Assembly: GCA_045504435.1 (NCBI GenBank)
Contig: JBEULC010000005.1
Coordinates: 159,673 to 223,672 of the forward strand
Direction: 5' to 3'
Source of the DNA: JBEULC01 sp045504435
GTDB taxonomy: Bacteria; Pseudomonadota; Alphaproteobacteria; WRAU01; Hepatincolaceae
Length of the DNA: 64,000 nucleotides
Shown here: positions 9,705 through 18,234 of the stretch, piece after piece
Layout of the letters: each line of letters starts with the position of its first letter
Position numbering within the stretch: position 1 is the first letter of the stretch
Translations under genes and position numbers: made by a program
The notes under the pieces: generated by a model
What the model saw: the letters and a program-made list of their open reading frames with translations, nothing else
What the model was told of the DNA's origin: nothing
Database searches by the model: none

Positions 9705-12700
9705 ATGATTAAAGATTATAATAATAATCAATTTAAGCTTAAAAACCCTAAAACTACCGCAAAAAGCAAAGCTAATCCTAATAAAAATGCGTATAAAGAT
9801 GATACATATAGAGAATCAAGAGATTCAGGGAGTTCTCCCTCTTCTTCTAGAAGCGATAGATATGGAGCTAATCACTTTACAGATTCAAGAACCCGCTCTT
9901 TTAATAAAAAGCCTTCCTTTGGCAATTTTGAATATTCAAACAATAGGAATTCAGAAAATCGGGCTTCAGAAAATGTTGAATATGGTAAACCAATAGCCAG
10001 GGATTTTACAGAAGATTTTAGAAAAAAAGATTTTAGTAATCGTTCAACTCCTGGAAAATCTAATTTTGGTCAATCTAGATTTGGACGATCTAGTTTTGGA
10101 AAATCTAATTTTGATAGATCAAGTTCTAATAGAGCAAATCCTGGGAGACCACGATTTGAAAACCTAAACTCTGAAAGCTCGCCATCTAGTTCAAATTTTG
10201 GAAAATTTGAACGTAAGCCTCGCGATAACAATTTTGGTAATTTCAATAATCGTACTTCCTCTAGTACTTACTCTGCTAATTTTAAAGGCAATAAAGATAA
10301 TCGTTTTGATAATGATTATTCTAGAAAAGATCAATTTAAAGAGGTCCCTGCTAGAAGTGAAGGTTATAACGGAGGCACAGAGAATAGAAATTTTAGAGGA
10401 AATCGCACTTATAACCCTAAAAGTGAGCAAAGAACTTCCTCTAGCCCTAACTATAGAAATACCTTTAGAAAAGATTATAATGCTGATCATAGAAATGATA
10501 ACTATAAAAATGATCGCTATGAAAGATCTTCAGATAATTCAGACCGGGCTCCAGATAGAAGAGCAGATTATTATACTCCTGGGAATTCTAGACCTTTTAG
10601 CAGAAATCAAGATAATGAAAAGCAGTTTGGTAAAAGCCATTTTTCTAATAATAAATATAGCGAAAACCGCAATAATTTTGGTAAGGGATTTAATTCAGGT
10701 TCTCATCCCGAAAATACGCCTAGTAGAAACAACACAATTTCCTTAGAATTTGTCATAGGTTATTTAGCAAAAAATCGTGGAATAATTAATTTATTTCAAG
10801 CTACTCAGGATCTGCAATTAAGACATAAAGATGCGGATGATTTATATTCAAAAATAAATCTATTAAAAAAGGCAAATGTGCTTATACAAACTAGCAAAGA
10901 TGGTTTTACACTTAATGGTGAAAAAATTGCTAATGAAACCTTACCTAAATATGGGGTTTTAAAAGTTAAGAAACGCCTGCTTGAAGATCATTATTTATGT
11001 ACCTATTCTGCTTTGCTTAAAGGTGAAAGCATAGAAGATGAATTTATCATAATAAATCTCAATACTACTCTTTTAAATAAAAATATTTTAGTAGAGTTAT
11101 TACAAAGTGGCGAGAAAATCCTAGCCTCTCCTTTATATTATTTAGATCATATTAATACATTAAACACCTATCTTCCAACTAATAATTTAAATGATGATCA
11201 ACATAATGCTCCAAATAATTTTAAACCAGAAGTTTATAATGATTATTCTTCTAACAATGACGCTTCTCATTTAAGACCTTTACAAAAAGATTATAAAAAT
11301 ATTTTAGCTAATCAAAGTGCTCATAGTTTTAATGATAATGCCCCTAATGATCCTAATATAATTAAAGGTGTATATCAAATTTATGATAATCAGAATTTTT
11401 TAGTACCCATTAACTATAAATCTAGAAATAATATTATTTTAAATCATATACCTCCTACTTTAGAACCAGGGATATTAATAAAAGCCAAATTAGATCATAA
11501 CTCTAGCTATTTTAATGAAAGTGGTAAAAAGTATTCTTCTGATCCTTATGTAAGAGGAAAAATAGACAGTTCTAAATATATTCAAGCTACTTTTATTGAG
11601 GTAATTGCTGAAGAAAAATTAGCAAAAGCTGCCTCTTTACTTTCAGTACATCAATACGATTTACCTTATGAGTTTCCTAAAGAGGTAATAAAAGAAGCGC
11701 AAAGTTTAGGCGCTTGTGGTTTGGAGAATAGAAAAGACATTCGCCATCTACCTCTGGTAACTATAGATGATGAAGATGCTAAGGATTTTGATGATGCAAT
11801 TTATGCGGAAAAAATTCTTGATAAAGAAGGATCTTATAAAGCATATATTGCTATTGCGGATGTTTCTCATTATGTTACCCCCAAATCCTCTTTAGATAAA
11901 GAGGCACAATTACGAGGCAATTCTGTGTATTTGCCTGGCTTAGTTATTCCTATGCTCCCTCATGAATTATCAAATGGCTGGTGTTCTTTAAATCCTGATG
12001 AAGATAGAGGTTGTTTACTTGCTGAAGTGGTAATTAATAAAAATGGCGAAATAGAAGACTATGCCTTTTCCAGATGCTTAATGAAATCCCGGGCAAGGTT
12101 AACTTATAATCAGGTGCAACAAGCCTTAGATAGCTCCAATTCTTTAGATAACCTTATTCCTGAAAATATAAAGCCTATAATGGATACGGTAATTAAACCT
12201 ATTTACGAATGTTTTCAATTACTAAATACCGCAAGGAAAAAAAGAAAGGCTTTAGAGATAGTTTCTCAAGAGACTAAGATTATTTTAGATAAAGAAGACA
12301 ATGTGCTTGAAATCAAAATTAGAAAGTCTACTATTGCACATAAAATCGTAGAAGAATTTATGATTGCGGCCAACGTAGCTACCGCTAAAATGATTGCTAA
12401 AGCGGGATTAGCTCAGCAAGGATTAGGAATGTATAGGGTGCATGACCGCCCTAGTCTTGAAAAGGTTATGGAATTTATTAAAGTATTAAAAACTTTTAAA
12501 ATTAATGCCAAATTACCAGAGGTTATTAATGGGGAATTTTTTAATCAGATTTTACAGCAAAATGCCTCAGAATATTTTAGTCACGCTTTAAATGAGGCAA
12601 CTTTAAGAAGCCAGATGCAGGCTATTTACGATAACATTAATATTGGCCACTTCGGTTTAGGATTAAAGGAATATTGCCATTTTACCTCTCCAATTAGAAG

Positions 12701-13289
12701 ATACTCAGATTTAATGATTCATAGATTAATTTTATTTATTCTTGATGATAAAAACTCCTTTAATTATAATAGATCAGAAGTTAGCACTATTGCCCAACAT
12801 ATTAGTTTAACTGAGCGTGTGGCTTTTCATGCAGAAAATTCTGCTAAAGATAGATTACTAGCCAGATGGTTAGCCACTAAAATTGGCGAAAAATTTGAGG
12901 CTTATATCTCAACTATTACCCATGCAGGAATGTTTATTAATTTGTTGGAAAGCGGAGCTTCAGGATTACTTCCTGTTAGGATGATAAGTAGCGGTTACTC
13001 AGTAGTAAATTTGGATGCTAATACCATAAGAGATAATAACGGCAATATTACTTATACTTTAGGGGATCAGATTGAGGCATTTTTAGTAGAGGCTGATCCC
13101 ATTAGAGGCTCTTTAATATTTAGCATTATAGATCCTAAAAGCAATTCTATGGGAGAATTTAAAAGACTTAGATCTAATTTTACAGAGACAAATTCTAATA
13201 AAAGCCCAAGTAAATTTGGCAAAAAAAATGGTAAAAAAGACTCAAGAGGTGAATTATCTTTAAAGAAAAAATTTCAGCTTAAAAGATGA
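9705..13289 (+). CDS. rnr: Ribonuclease R with a very long low-complexity N-terminal tail
   Basis: RNase R is a processive 3'-5' exoribonuclease that degrades structured RNA. The enzyme part is complete. A winged-helix domain (LEFVIGYLAKNRGIINLFQA) starts near residue 345, and cold-shock-like OB domains follow. The RNB catalytic core begins around 685, with the magnesium-binding motif TIDDEDAKDFDDAIY, and later has TSPIRRYSDLMIHRLI. An S1 domain near 1055-1140 ends in a Lys-rich tail. The oddity is length: 1194 residues against 730-810 in most relatives. Residues 1-340 are disordered in appearance, rich in Asn, Ser, Arg, Gly, Phe and Tyr, and include a pentapeptide repeat. A second Asn/Asp-rich insert lies at about 480-560. 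The gene order topA-rnr-rpmG supports the call. The tail could bind RNA or promote condensation, which is inference. Confidence 0.96.
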   Translation: MIKDYNNNQFKLKNPKTTAKSKANPNKNAYKDDTYRESRDSGSSPSSSRSDRYGANHFTDSRTRSFNKKPSFGNFEYSNNRNSENRASENVEYGKPIARDFTEDFRKKDFSNRSTPGKSNFGQSRFGRSSFGKSNFDRSSSNRANPGRPRFENLNSESSPSSSNFGKFERKPRDNNFGNFNNRTSSSTYSANFKGNKDNRFDNDYSRKDQFKEVPARSEGYNGGTENRNFRGNRTYNPKSEQRTSSSPNYRNTFRKDYNADHRNDNYKNDRYERSSDNSDRAPDRRADYYTPGNSRPFSRNQDNEKQFGKSHFSNNKYSENRNNFGKGFNSGSHPENTPSRNNTISLEFVIGYLAKNRGIINLFQATQDLQLRHKDADDLYSKINLLKKANVLIQTSKDGFTLNGEKIANETLPKYGVLKVKKRLLEDHYLCTYSALLKGESIEDEFIIINLNTTLLNKNILVELLQSGEKILASPLYYLDHINTLNTYLPTNNLNDDQHNAPNNFKPEVYNDYSSNNDASHLRPLQKDYKNILANQSAHSFNDNAPNDPNIIKGVYQIYDNQNFLVPINYKSRNNIILNHIPPTLEPGILIKAKLDHNSSYFNESGKKYSSDPYVRGKIDSSKYIQATFIEVIAEEKLAKAASLLSVHQYDLPYEFPKEVIKEAQSLGACGLENRKDIRHLPLVTIDDEDAKDFDDAIYAEKILDKEGSYKAYIAIADVSHYVTPKSSLDKEAQLRGNSVYLPGLVIPMLPHELSNGWCSLNPDEDRGCLLAEVVINKNGEIEDYAFSRCLMKSRARLTYNQVQQALDSSNSLDNLIPENIKPIMDTVIKPIYECFQLLNTARKKRKALEIVSQETKIILDKEDNVLEIKIRKSTIAHKIVEEFMIAANVATAKMIAKAGLAQQGLGMYRVHDRPSLEKVMEFIKVLKTFKINAKLPEVINGEFFNQILQQNASEYFSHALNEATLRSQMQAIYDNINIGHFGLGLKEYCHFTSPIRRYSDLMIHRLILFILDDKNSFNYNRSEVSTIAQHISLTERVAFHAENSAKDRLLARWLATKIGEKFEAYISTITHAGMFINLLESGASGLLPVRMISSGYSVVNLDANTIRDNNGNITYTLGDQIEAFLVEADPIRGSLIFSIIDPKSNSMGEFKRLRSNFTETNSNKSPSKFGKKNGKKDSRGELSLKKKFQLKR
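10059..10118 (+). repeat. Four 15-bp tandem repeats inside rnr
   Basis: Four consecutive in-frame 15-base units follow the pattern TCTARWTTTGRNNRA. They begin at 10059, 10074, 10089 and 10104 and encode SNFGQ, SRFGR, SSFGK and SNFDR (residues about 119-138). Partly degraded copies continue on both sides. This points to growth of the RNase R tail by local duplication. Confidence 0.85.
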
Positions 13290-13425
13290 TTAAGGGTCAA
13301 GGGTAGACTTTAAGTAAAATAATTAAAACAAAACTTGATTTAATTAAAATACTAAGCTAAATTTAATTTTAACGTTTATGAAAACGCATAGAAATTATAT
13401 GCGGTAAATAATATAAAGGTACAAC

Positions 13426-13593
13426 ATGGCTAAAAAAGCAAAAACTTTAATTAAAATGGCGAGCTCCGCAGGAACTGGATATTTTTACGTTGCTAATAAA
13501 AATCCTAGAAATAGTACAGAAAAATTCTCCTTTAGAAAATATGATCCAAAGGTAAGAAAGCATGTAGAATTTAAAGAAGCTAAACTTAAGTAA
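13426..13593 (+). CDS. rpmG: 50S ribosomal protein L33
   Basis: This is a ribosomal protein of 55 residues: it starts [20 protein letters not shown] and continues with [20 protein letters not shown], ending [10 protein letters not shown]. This is the Cys-free L33 form with the usual alphaproteobacterial sequence and length. The ATG is preceded by AAAGGTACAAC, which gives a weak but usable ribosome-binding site. It follows rnr by about 136 bases, as in many alphaproteobacterial genomes, where a DUF983 or Nudix gene often sits between; none is seen here. Confidence 0.97.
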   Translation: MAKKAKTLIKMASSAGTGYFYVANKNPRNSTEKFSFRKYDPKVRKHVEFKEAKLK

Positions 13594-14385
13594 TTTTTAT
13601 TAGGCTTTATGCCAAAAATCTATAAAAATTAGATATATAAAAAATTAGACCTATAAGAATTAGACCAAAGTCTGCATTTACCAGTAATTAGAATATAAAT
13701 TTTAGTAATAAAACTTATATTCTAATTATTAAATTGTTATAGTTTTATATAGCTTTTATACTCACTTTTTCAGCAAATATTCTTTTTAGAGTATCACTTT
13801 AAAAATTTAACTTTCTTGACAAAAGGTTTTTAAAGAAACTTCTTCTTACTTCCTTAAATTTTGAGCAAGCCAATTTTATTCCCTTTATTGGCAAAAAAGT
13901 ATATCACTCTTATATGCGTCCTAGTTATTTAACTAAAGATTTAAATGGTTTTTATATTATATAATTTATATCTTTATTTCCCTTTTATGTATTTATTATT
14001 ACTTATATAAAATCCTGCAGTTAATCTTTATCTTAGTTTTTACTGCTTTAATTTTAAAGGAGCAGCTTTTAAAGTCTAAGAAAACCAGTGCAATAAAAAA
14101 GCAATAGTAGCTATCTTATACCTTTTTGCAACCCTATTTAAATAAGGAAAAAAAATAAAGACAATTTGAATAATAAACCTATTAACTTTTACTTAGCTAG
14201 TTGCCTTAGTTAGAAATCTTTTTAGTTAAAATCATTTTATAAAGTTTTTTATATATTACACTTTAGCAATTTTTGCCTTTATTATCCCTTAAGAATCCAA
14301 TAATACTTAAATCTATAAGGGGTTTTTGTTAATTAATAACTATTATATTTACTTCCCCTAATTAACTAAGAGCAGTAAGCGTTAA
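13594..14385. other. Gene-free AT-rich gap of about 790 bases
   Basis: Stops are frequent in all frames and I recognise no protein remnant or RNA gene. The one clear structure is the inverted repeat at 13685-13728. Confidence 0.6.
13685..13728. repeat. Perfect 14-bp inverted repeat downstream of rpmG
   Basis: TAATTAGAATATAA (13685-13698) and TTATATTCTAATTA (13715-13728) are exact reverse complements separated by 16 bases. It lies about 90 bases after rpmG. A/T-only stems of this kind are weak terminators, and no run of T follows. It may be a transcript end or a relic. Confidence 0.5.
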
Positions 14386-14793
14386 CTAACTTTTAATATT
14401 AAGATGATGGGCCTTAGGGTCAGGAAATTCATTAACTACCGCAGGAGGTTGGTAAATTCTCTCCTTTATTAGTTTTAAAAATTCCTTAGTGTTAATGGGA
14501 GTTTCAACAAAAAAAATATCTTTAGAGCTATGAGCGCTTAATTTAGTTGGAGTAATGCAAATAATTTGATTATCATTTTGTAGTAAATTATTGATGAAGA
14601 TAGAAATATCTAAATAAGTATGGTAATCCATAATCATTACTTTATCATTATAGTCTGTAAAAATATGCATAAACTTATTAAATTCATACTCTAATATTCT
14701 AGCAGGATGGTTATCAATTTGTAAAATACTATAGATCAGGTTGCGGTAATTGAGATTACTAGAAATTAAAATAATATCTTTAGGGGGGCTCAT
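14386..14793 (-). CDS. Receiver-like (degenerate CheY-fold) small protein
   Basis: The protein has 135 residues and the strand/helix rhythm of a response-regulator receiver domain. DIILISSNLNYRNLIYSIL stands where a receiver has ILIVDDxxxxRxxL. VMIMDYHTYLDISIFI resembles the beta3 strand with a possible phospho-acceptor Asp. IICITPTK fits beta4, and VETPINTKEFLKLIKERI fits the beta5 KP-x-x-x-x-EL region. The acidic pair after beta1 is replaced by Ser-Ser, and the conserved Lys-Pro has become Thr-Pro, so normal Mg-dependent phosphorylation is unlikely. There is no output domain. It stands alone between two gene-poor gaps. The receiver assignment is inference from pattern and needs a structure-based search. 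Confidence 0.5.
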   Translation of the reverse strand: MSPPKDIILISSNLNYRNLIYSILQIDNHPARILEYEFNKFMHIFTDYNDKVMIMDYHTYLDISIFINNLLQNDNQIICITPTKLSAHSSKDIFFVETPINTKEFLKLIKERIYQPPAVVNEFPDPKAHHLNIKS

Positions 14794-15153
14794 CTTTTTC
14801 CTCTAGTTAACAATTAATAATTAATTTAAAACAAAAGTACTTTATAAAAGTATTCACATAATTAAGGTTAAATAACCATAATTATTAGTAAATATAAGAA
14901 GATTAGGTAGATTTAAACATATAGCACCCTTGTATTAAAGCGTGATGTGACGCTAATACTATTTTATTTGTTAAACCCTATGCTTAGAAGGTTATTAACT
15001 TTTATCAAACAATTTACTGCCTCAACCTTCTTGGCTGTTATAATAAAAGATAAAAGTATGGTTTTTATCTTTTATTATGCTATATTTAATATTATTATTA
15101 ATTGTGAACCATTGCAATTATAATATTATGTAATAAAGTAAACGGAGTATTAA
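14794..15153. other. Intergenic region with nested hairpins
   Basis: This is the 360-base gap between the divergent receiver-like gene and the OB-fold gene. No open frame is recognised. It contains a small AGCG/CGCT hairpin near 14939-14953, an AGAAGGTT/AACCTTCT pair enclosing about 30 bases near 14986-15031, and a strong 16-bp hairpin at 15040-15078. Confidence 0.5.
15040..15078. repeat. 16-bp perfect hairpin upstream of the OB-fold gene
   Basis: Arms ATAATAAAAGATAAAA (15040-15055) and TTTTATCTTTTATTAT (15063-15078) are exact reverse complements around a seven-base loop. It lies 75 bases before the OB-fold gene start and 247 bases upstream of the divergent receiver-like gene. It could be the end of a small RNA, a leader structure or a bidirectional terminator. 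Confidence 0.5.
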
Positions 15154-15519
15154 ATGAAAAAGATCGGTTTTAAAATATTATCTGTATTGTTTTTAGGAGT
15201 TGCTCTAATAGGTTTTTCTGGTGTAACTAAAGTTTTAGCTTTAGCACCAAATGCACCAATCTCAGATGTTTTGAATAACGCAGTTGATAAGCAAGAAGTT
15301 ACTGTAACGGGGAAGTTTTTAGGCCAAATTGATGATGATGAATTTATTTTTTCTGATAGCAGCGGCAGAATTAATGTTAAAGTAAAAGATTATATTATCA
15401 GACAACTACCAAGAAATACTACTTTAATCAGTGATAAAACTTTCGTAATTTCTGGTATAATTGATAAAGGTTTTAGAGATACCGCAGAAATTAAAGTAGC
15501 TTCTATTAAAATTAAGTAA
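15154..15519 (+). CDS. Secreted OB-fold protein of the YgiW/BOF family
   Basis: This is a small periplasmic protein of 121 residues. A signal peptide (MKKIGFKILSVLFLGVALIG, cleaved probably after VLALA near residue 30) precedes a single OB-fold domain. SDVLNNAVDKQEVTVTGKFLGQIDDDEFIFSD, then RINVKV, then TTLISDKTFVISGIIDKG, matches the BOF family pattern (V-x-L-x-G-x-I, D-x-Y-x-F-x-D, V-x-G-x-V-D). Relatives in enterobacteria (YgiW, YdeI) are linked to stress and cationic peptide tolerance. That role is from the family and not shown here. RBS ACGGAG precedes the ATG. A strong terminator follows, so this is a single-gene transcript. Confidence 0.88.
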   Translation: MKKIGFKILSVLFLGVALIGFSGVTKVLALAPNAPISDVLNNAVDKQEVTVTGKFLGQIDDDEFIFSDSSGRINVKVKDYIIRQLPRNTTLISDKTFVISGIIDKGFRDTAEIKVASIKIK

Positions 15520-15530
15520 TTAGTATTTAT

Positions 15531-15551
15531 GATACTAATATTATTAGTATC
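15531..15551 (+). repeat. Short perfect palindrome after the OB-fold gene
   Basis: GATACTAATA and TATTAGTATC flank a single central T, starting 11 bases after the stop codon. It immediately precedes the stronger terminator hairpin and may form a second stem in the same 3' end. Confidence 0.5.
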
Positions 15552-15555
15552 ATAA

Positions 15556-15605
15556 AAGAAGGCAGCAAAGGAATTTATCTTTGCTGCCTTCTTTATTTTT
15601 TTCTA
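15556..15605 (+). terminator. Rho-independent terminator of the OB-fold gene
   Basis: AAGAAGGCAGCAAAG (15556-15570) pairs exactly with CTTTGCTGCCTTCTT (15579-15593) around an eight-base loop, and a T-rich tail ATTTTTTTCT follows. This is the clearest intrinsic terminator in the window. Its G+C-rich stem stands out from the surrounding sequence. Confidence 0.93.
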
Positions 15606-15784
15606 TTAATCTTCTTCTCCTTGGTTAACTTTTATGCTTAAAATCGCTTTTTGAAAAGTGAGGGTTTTGCATGATTAATTAAGGGCAAAATCATCCAAAA
15701 AAATCATCCAAAAATTTTACTATTACCATTATCTATAGCATATAATCTAGATAATATTATTACATAAAATTTAAGAGATAGCCC

Positions 15785-16369
15785 GTGAATTTCCCTATTG
15801 ATGATAGCCTTCTTAAAAGCTTAAAATTGGAGCAAGAGTTCTTTTTAAAACCCACAGAAAAGGTTGCCCTTGAACTATTAGGCAAAGAAATAAATTTTTA
15901 TGGCAAAAAAGCTATAATAACTGAAACTGAAGCTTATAATGCCGAAGATGTATCAAGCCATAGCTATAAAAAAATCTATAATCCTAACGCCCCTTTTACC
16001 ATGTTTCTAGCAGGAGGATATTCTTATGTCTATTTAATTTATGGTATATGGCATTGCTTAAATTTTGTTACTGAAGAAGAAGGCAAAGGCTGCGCCGTTT
16101 TAATTAGAGGGATATTTGATGTGCAAAATGATCTGCTTTATCACAGTAAGCCAGGGCTTTTATGTAAATATTTAGGTATAAGTAAAGAATATAATGGGCT
16201 TGATATTTGTAAGCATCCTGATTTTTATGTAAAAGATTTGGGCTTAAAACTTCCTTATGAAAAAGGGAGGAGAATAGGGCTTAACAAAAAGAATGGGGAT
16301 TATCAGGATTTAAAGCGATTTTATCTTCTAAATGCTAAGGAAAGTCTTAAAAAATTAATTAAGTACTAA
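15785..16369 (+). CDS. 3-methyladenine DNA glycosylase (AAG/MPG family)
   Basis: This is a base-excision repair glycosylase that removes alkylated purines from DNA. The protein has 194 residues. The active-site region KAIITETEAYNAEDVSSHSY carries the catalytic Glu in the ETEAY motif. Further family blocks are NPNAPFTMFLAGGYSYVYLI, YGIWHCLNFVT and CAVLIRG. RIGLNKKNGDY near the C-terminus corresponds to the usual RIGI region. The start is GTG with a modest AAGAGAT upstream, and no in-frame ATG fits the N-terminus better. The end overlaps the convergent rluD by three bases. Confidence 0.95.
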   Translation: MNFPIDDSLLKSLKLEQEFFLKPTEKVALELLGKEINFYGKKAIITETEAYNAEDVSSHSYKKIYNPNAPFTMFLAGGYSYVYLIYGIWHCLNFVTEEEGKGCAVLIRGIFDVQNDLLYHSKPGLLCKYLGISKEYNGLDICKHPDFYVKDLGLKLPYEKGRRIGLNKKNGDYQDLKRFYLLNAKESLKKLIKY

Positions 16370-17436
16370 TCAACTAAAGCCAGCGCTTGATAGAGTTCTA
16401 GGAGCTCTAAAGGCTCAGGCTTGGTAAAGCATAAATATTCTTGGGTATGAGGGTGAACAAAACCTAGTTTATAGGCATGGAGTGCTTGGCGGTTTAAATT
16501 TTTAATAAGATTTTGAATAGTAGGTTCTAGCTGATTATTTAACTTAGCTACATCGGCGTTATATAATGGATCACCAACTAGACTATGACCAATGTGACAC
16601 ATATGTACTCTAATTTGATGGGTACGACCAGTTTTAAGCTTTAAATCTACTAAAGAAAGCAAAGATTTATGGCTTTTTAAGATTTTATAATGAGTACTAG
16701 CGGATTTGCCTTTATCATGGCTAACAGCCATTTTAATTCGATTAAAATCGCTCCTTCTAATAAAAGTTTCAATATCTCCTGCTCTTTTTATGGGTAAACC
16801 CCAGGCTAAAGCTCTATAGTTTCTTACAATGCTATGAACTTCAAATTGTTTGGCCAAGCTAGCATGAGTATAATCATCTTTAGCTACCACCATTATACCA
16901 CTTGTATCTTTATCTAACCGATGTATTATCCCCGCTCTAAACTGACCATTTACTTGGGAAAGACCCTCTAAACTAAATTTATGTAACAATCCATTTACTA
17001 AGGTATTATCAAAATTAGCAGCTCCTGGATGAACTACCAGCCCTGCGGGTTTATTAATAACTATTAAATATTGATCCTCAAATACTAAATCTAAATCCAT
17101 GGCTGTGGATTTAATTGAAATATCCTGTTTTTCAGGGGTTAATTTAATAATAAATTCATCCCCTACTTTAACCTTGTGGGAGGCACTATTGATTATCATA
17201 TTGCTTACTAGGGCAACCTTTGTTTTTAATTGTACGTTACCTGTATCTATTAAGGATTTTATTTTAGAACGGCTATACTTTTCTAAATATTTACACAAAA
17301 AGACATCAAGTCGTAAATTATTATCCAGATCTGTTACAATTAGGTTTTGAAAAAGTAAGCCAACAGTCCCTAACTCATCATTTTCTGCAAGCTCTAGATC
17401 AATTGTTATTAAGTTATCTTTTAGGTTAAAGATCAT
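16366..17436 (-). CDS. rluD: Ribosomal large subunit pseudouridine synthase, RluD family
   Basis: This RluA/RluD-type enzyme isomerises uridines in 23S rRNA helix 69. The protein has 356 residues. An S4 RNA-binding domain (LRLDVFLCKYLEKYSRSKIK) is at about 40-110. The synthase domain has INKPAGLVVHPGAAN, the catalytic HRLDKDTSGIMVVAKD with its Asp, and KTGRTHQIRVHMCHIGHSLVGD. The first 40 residues are an extra, acidic extension before the S4 domain. The N-terminal S4 domain and PGAAN motif favour RluD over RluA or RluC. It converges on the glycosylase gene and diverges from a small membrane-protein gene. Confidence 0.95.
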   Translation of the reverse strand: MIFNLKDNLITIDLELAENDELGTVGLLFQNLIVTDLDNNLRLDVFLCKYLEKYSRSKIKSLIDTGNVQLKTKVALVSNMIINSASHKVKVGDEFIIKLTPEKQDISIKSTAMDLDLVFEDQYLIVINKPAGLVVHPGAANFDNTLVNGLLHKFSLEGLSQVNGQFRAGIIHRLDKDTSGIMVVAKDDYTHASLAKQFEVHSIVRNYRALAWGLPIKRAGDIETFIRRSDFNRIKMAVSHDKGKSASTHYKILKSHKSLLSLVDLKLKTGRTHQIRVHMCHIGHSLVGDPLYNADVAKLNNQLEPTIQNLIKNLNRQALHAYKLGFVHPHTQEYLCFTKPEPLELLELYQALALVD

Positions 17437-17636
17437 ATTTCCTTAGCTCTTTTATTTATTTTGTAGTTTTATATAAGAAGAGGTATTTTAATTTTAGCAG
17501 ATTAATTAAGAAATTAAGCAATTACAGTATGTTTGAAAGGAGTATTGTAGAACAAAATAATAGTTTACAATTAGCTGATTAATTGTCAATATTATTTCTA
17601 GATAATTAATTTATAAAATAGCTTTAAAGAAAATCA

Positions 17637-17813
17637 ATGCTAAAAAATTCCCAATCCCCTCACCAATCCTCTCATCCTCAATCGCCCCAACCTACTTCAG
17701 GGGAATTAAGGCTACAAAAATATTTAAAAAAACTAATTTTTGCATTATCTTCTTTATTGATTATAGGTATAGGAGCTTTTATTTATGTTTTGCTTAATAA
17801 AATTTCCCAATAA
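17637..17813 (+). CDS. Small single-pass membrane protein next to rluD
   Basis: This is a 58-residue protein starting MLKNSQSPHQSSHPQSPQPT. A Pro/Ser/Gln/His-rich cytoplasmic head leads to a short basic segment (LRLQKYLKKL), one membrane span (IFALSSLLIIGIGAFIYVLL) and a short NKISQ end. Many alphaproteobacteria have a short protein of this plan (polar head, LRxLxxL, one span; for instance the DUF6476 type) between rluD and rpoH, so position and shape support a real gene. No rpoH follows here. An ATG with AAAGAAAATCA before it gives only a weak ribosome-binding site. Function is unknown. Confidence 0.6.
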   Translation: MLKNSQSPHQSSHPQSPQPTSGELRLQKYLKKLIFALSSLLIIGIGAFIYVLLNKISQ

Positions 17814-18234
17814 TTTAATAAGGAAAAAGATTAAAATTGCACATTTTATGAATACACTATTAATTATAGCATATTACATAAAATAACTTAAAGGATTATG
17901 TGTAACATCATAATCCTCTCTTAAAGTAGCCCTATGGACAAAAGTAAATATGGAGTTTCTCTAATAATTAATTTAAAGAGCTATTTAATATAATGCAAAA
18001 AACCCTTCAGATCAAAAATTTTAGTCTTTTCCCCTTCATAAAATCTGCTTTGATGACTTTACTAATCAAAGCACTTATAATAACCGTATTGTTATTATCG
18101 GAGAAATACTAATTATTTCTTATGACACAGATTTTCTAAAATAAATTGAAGTTAAATATTATTATCTAACCCCCCCCAAAAGGTGCCTTATAACTAATGT
18201 AAAAACTTCTCTAATAACTTCTTAACATAAAATT
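17814..18234. other. Gene-free gap of about 420 bases with small hairpins
   Basis: No coding remnant is recognised; rpoH, common at this place in other alphaproteobacteria, is not here. Three short dyads are visible: AGGATTATG/CATAATCCT at 17892-17917, TGCTTTGAT/ATCAAAGCA at 18046-18073, and ATAATAAC/GTTATTAT near 18078-18099. A run of eight C is at about 18171. Confidence 0.5.

Noticed and set aside
10059..10133. CRISPR-like regular repeats
   Set aside because: Units are contiguous, without spacers, in frame and coding; this is a protein repeat. No CRISPR array or cas gene was seen anywhere in the window.
10198..10746. Open frame of 182 codons on the plus strand overlapping rnr
   Set aside because: It is a shifted-frame shadow of the low-complexity RNase R tail. 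Its Ile/Leu-rich composition follows from the repeated Asn/Arg/Ser codons read out of phase, and it lacks a plausible start context.
18160..18180. Run of eight C as a phase-variable tract
   Set aside because: It lies in non-coding sequence well beyond the yqgE stop, with no promoter or gene it could switch.
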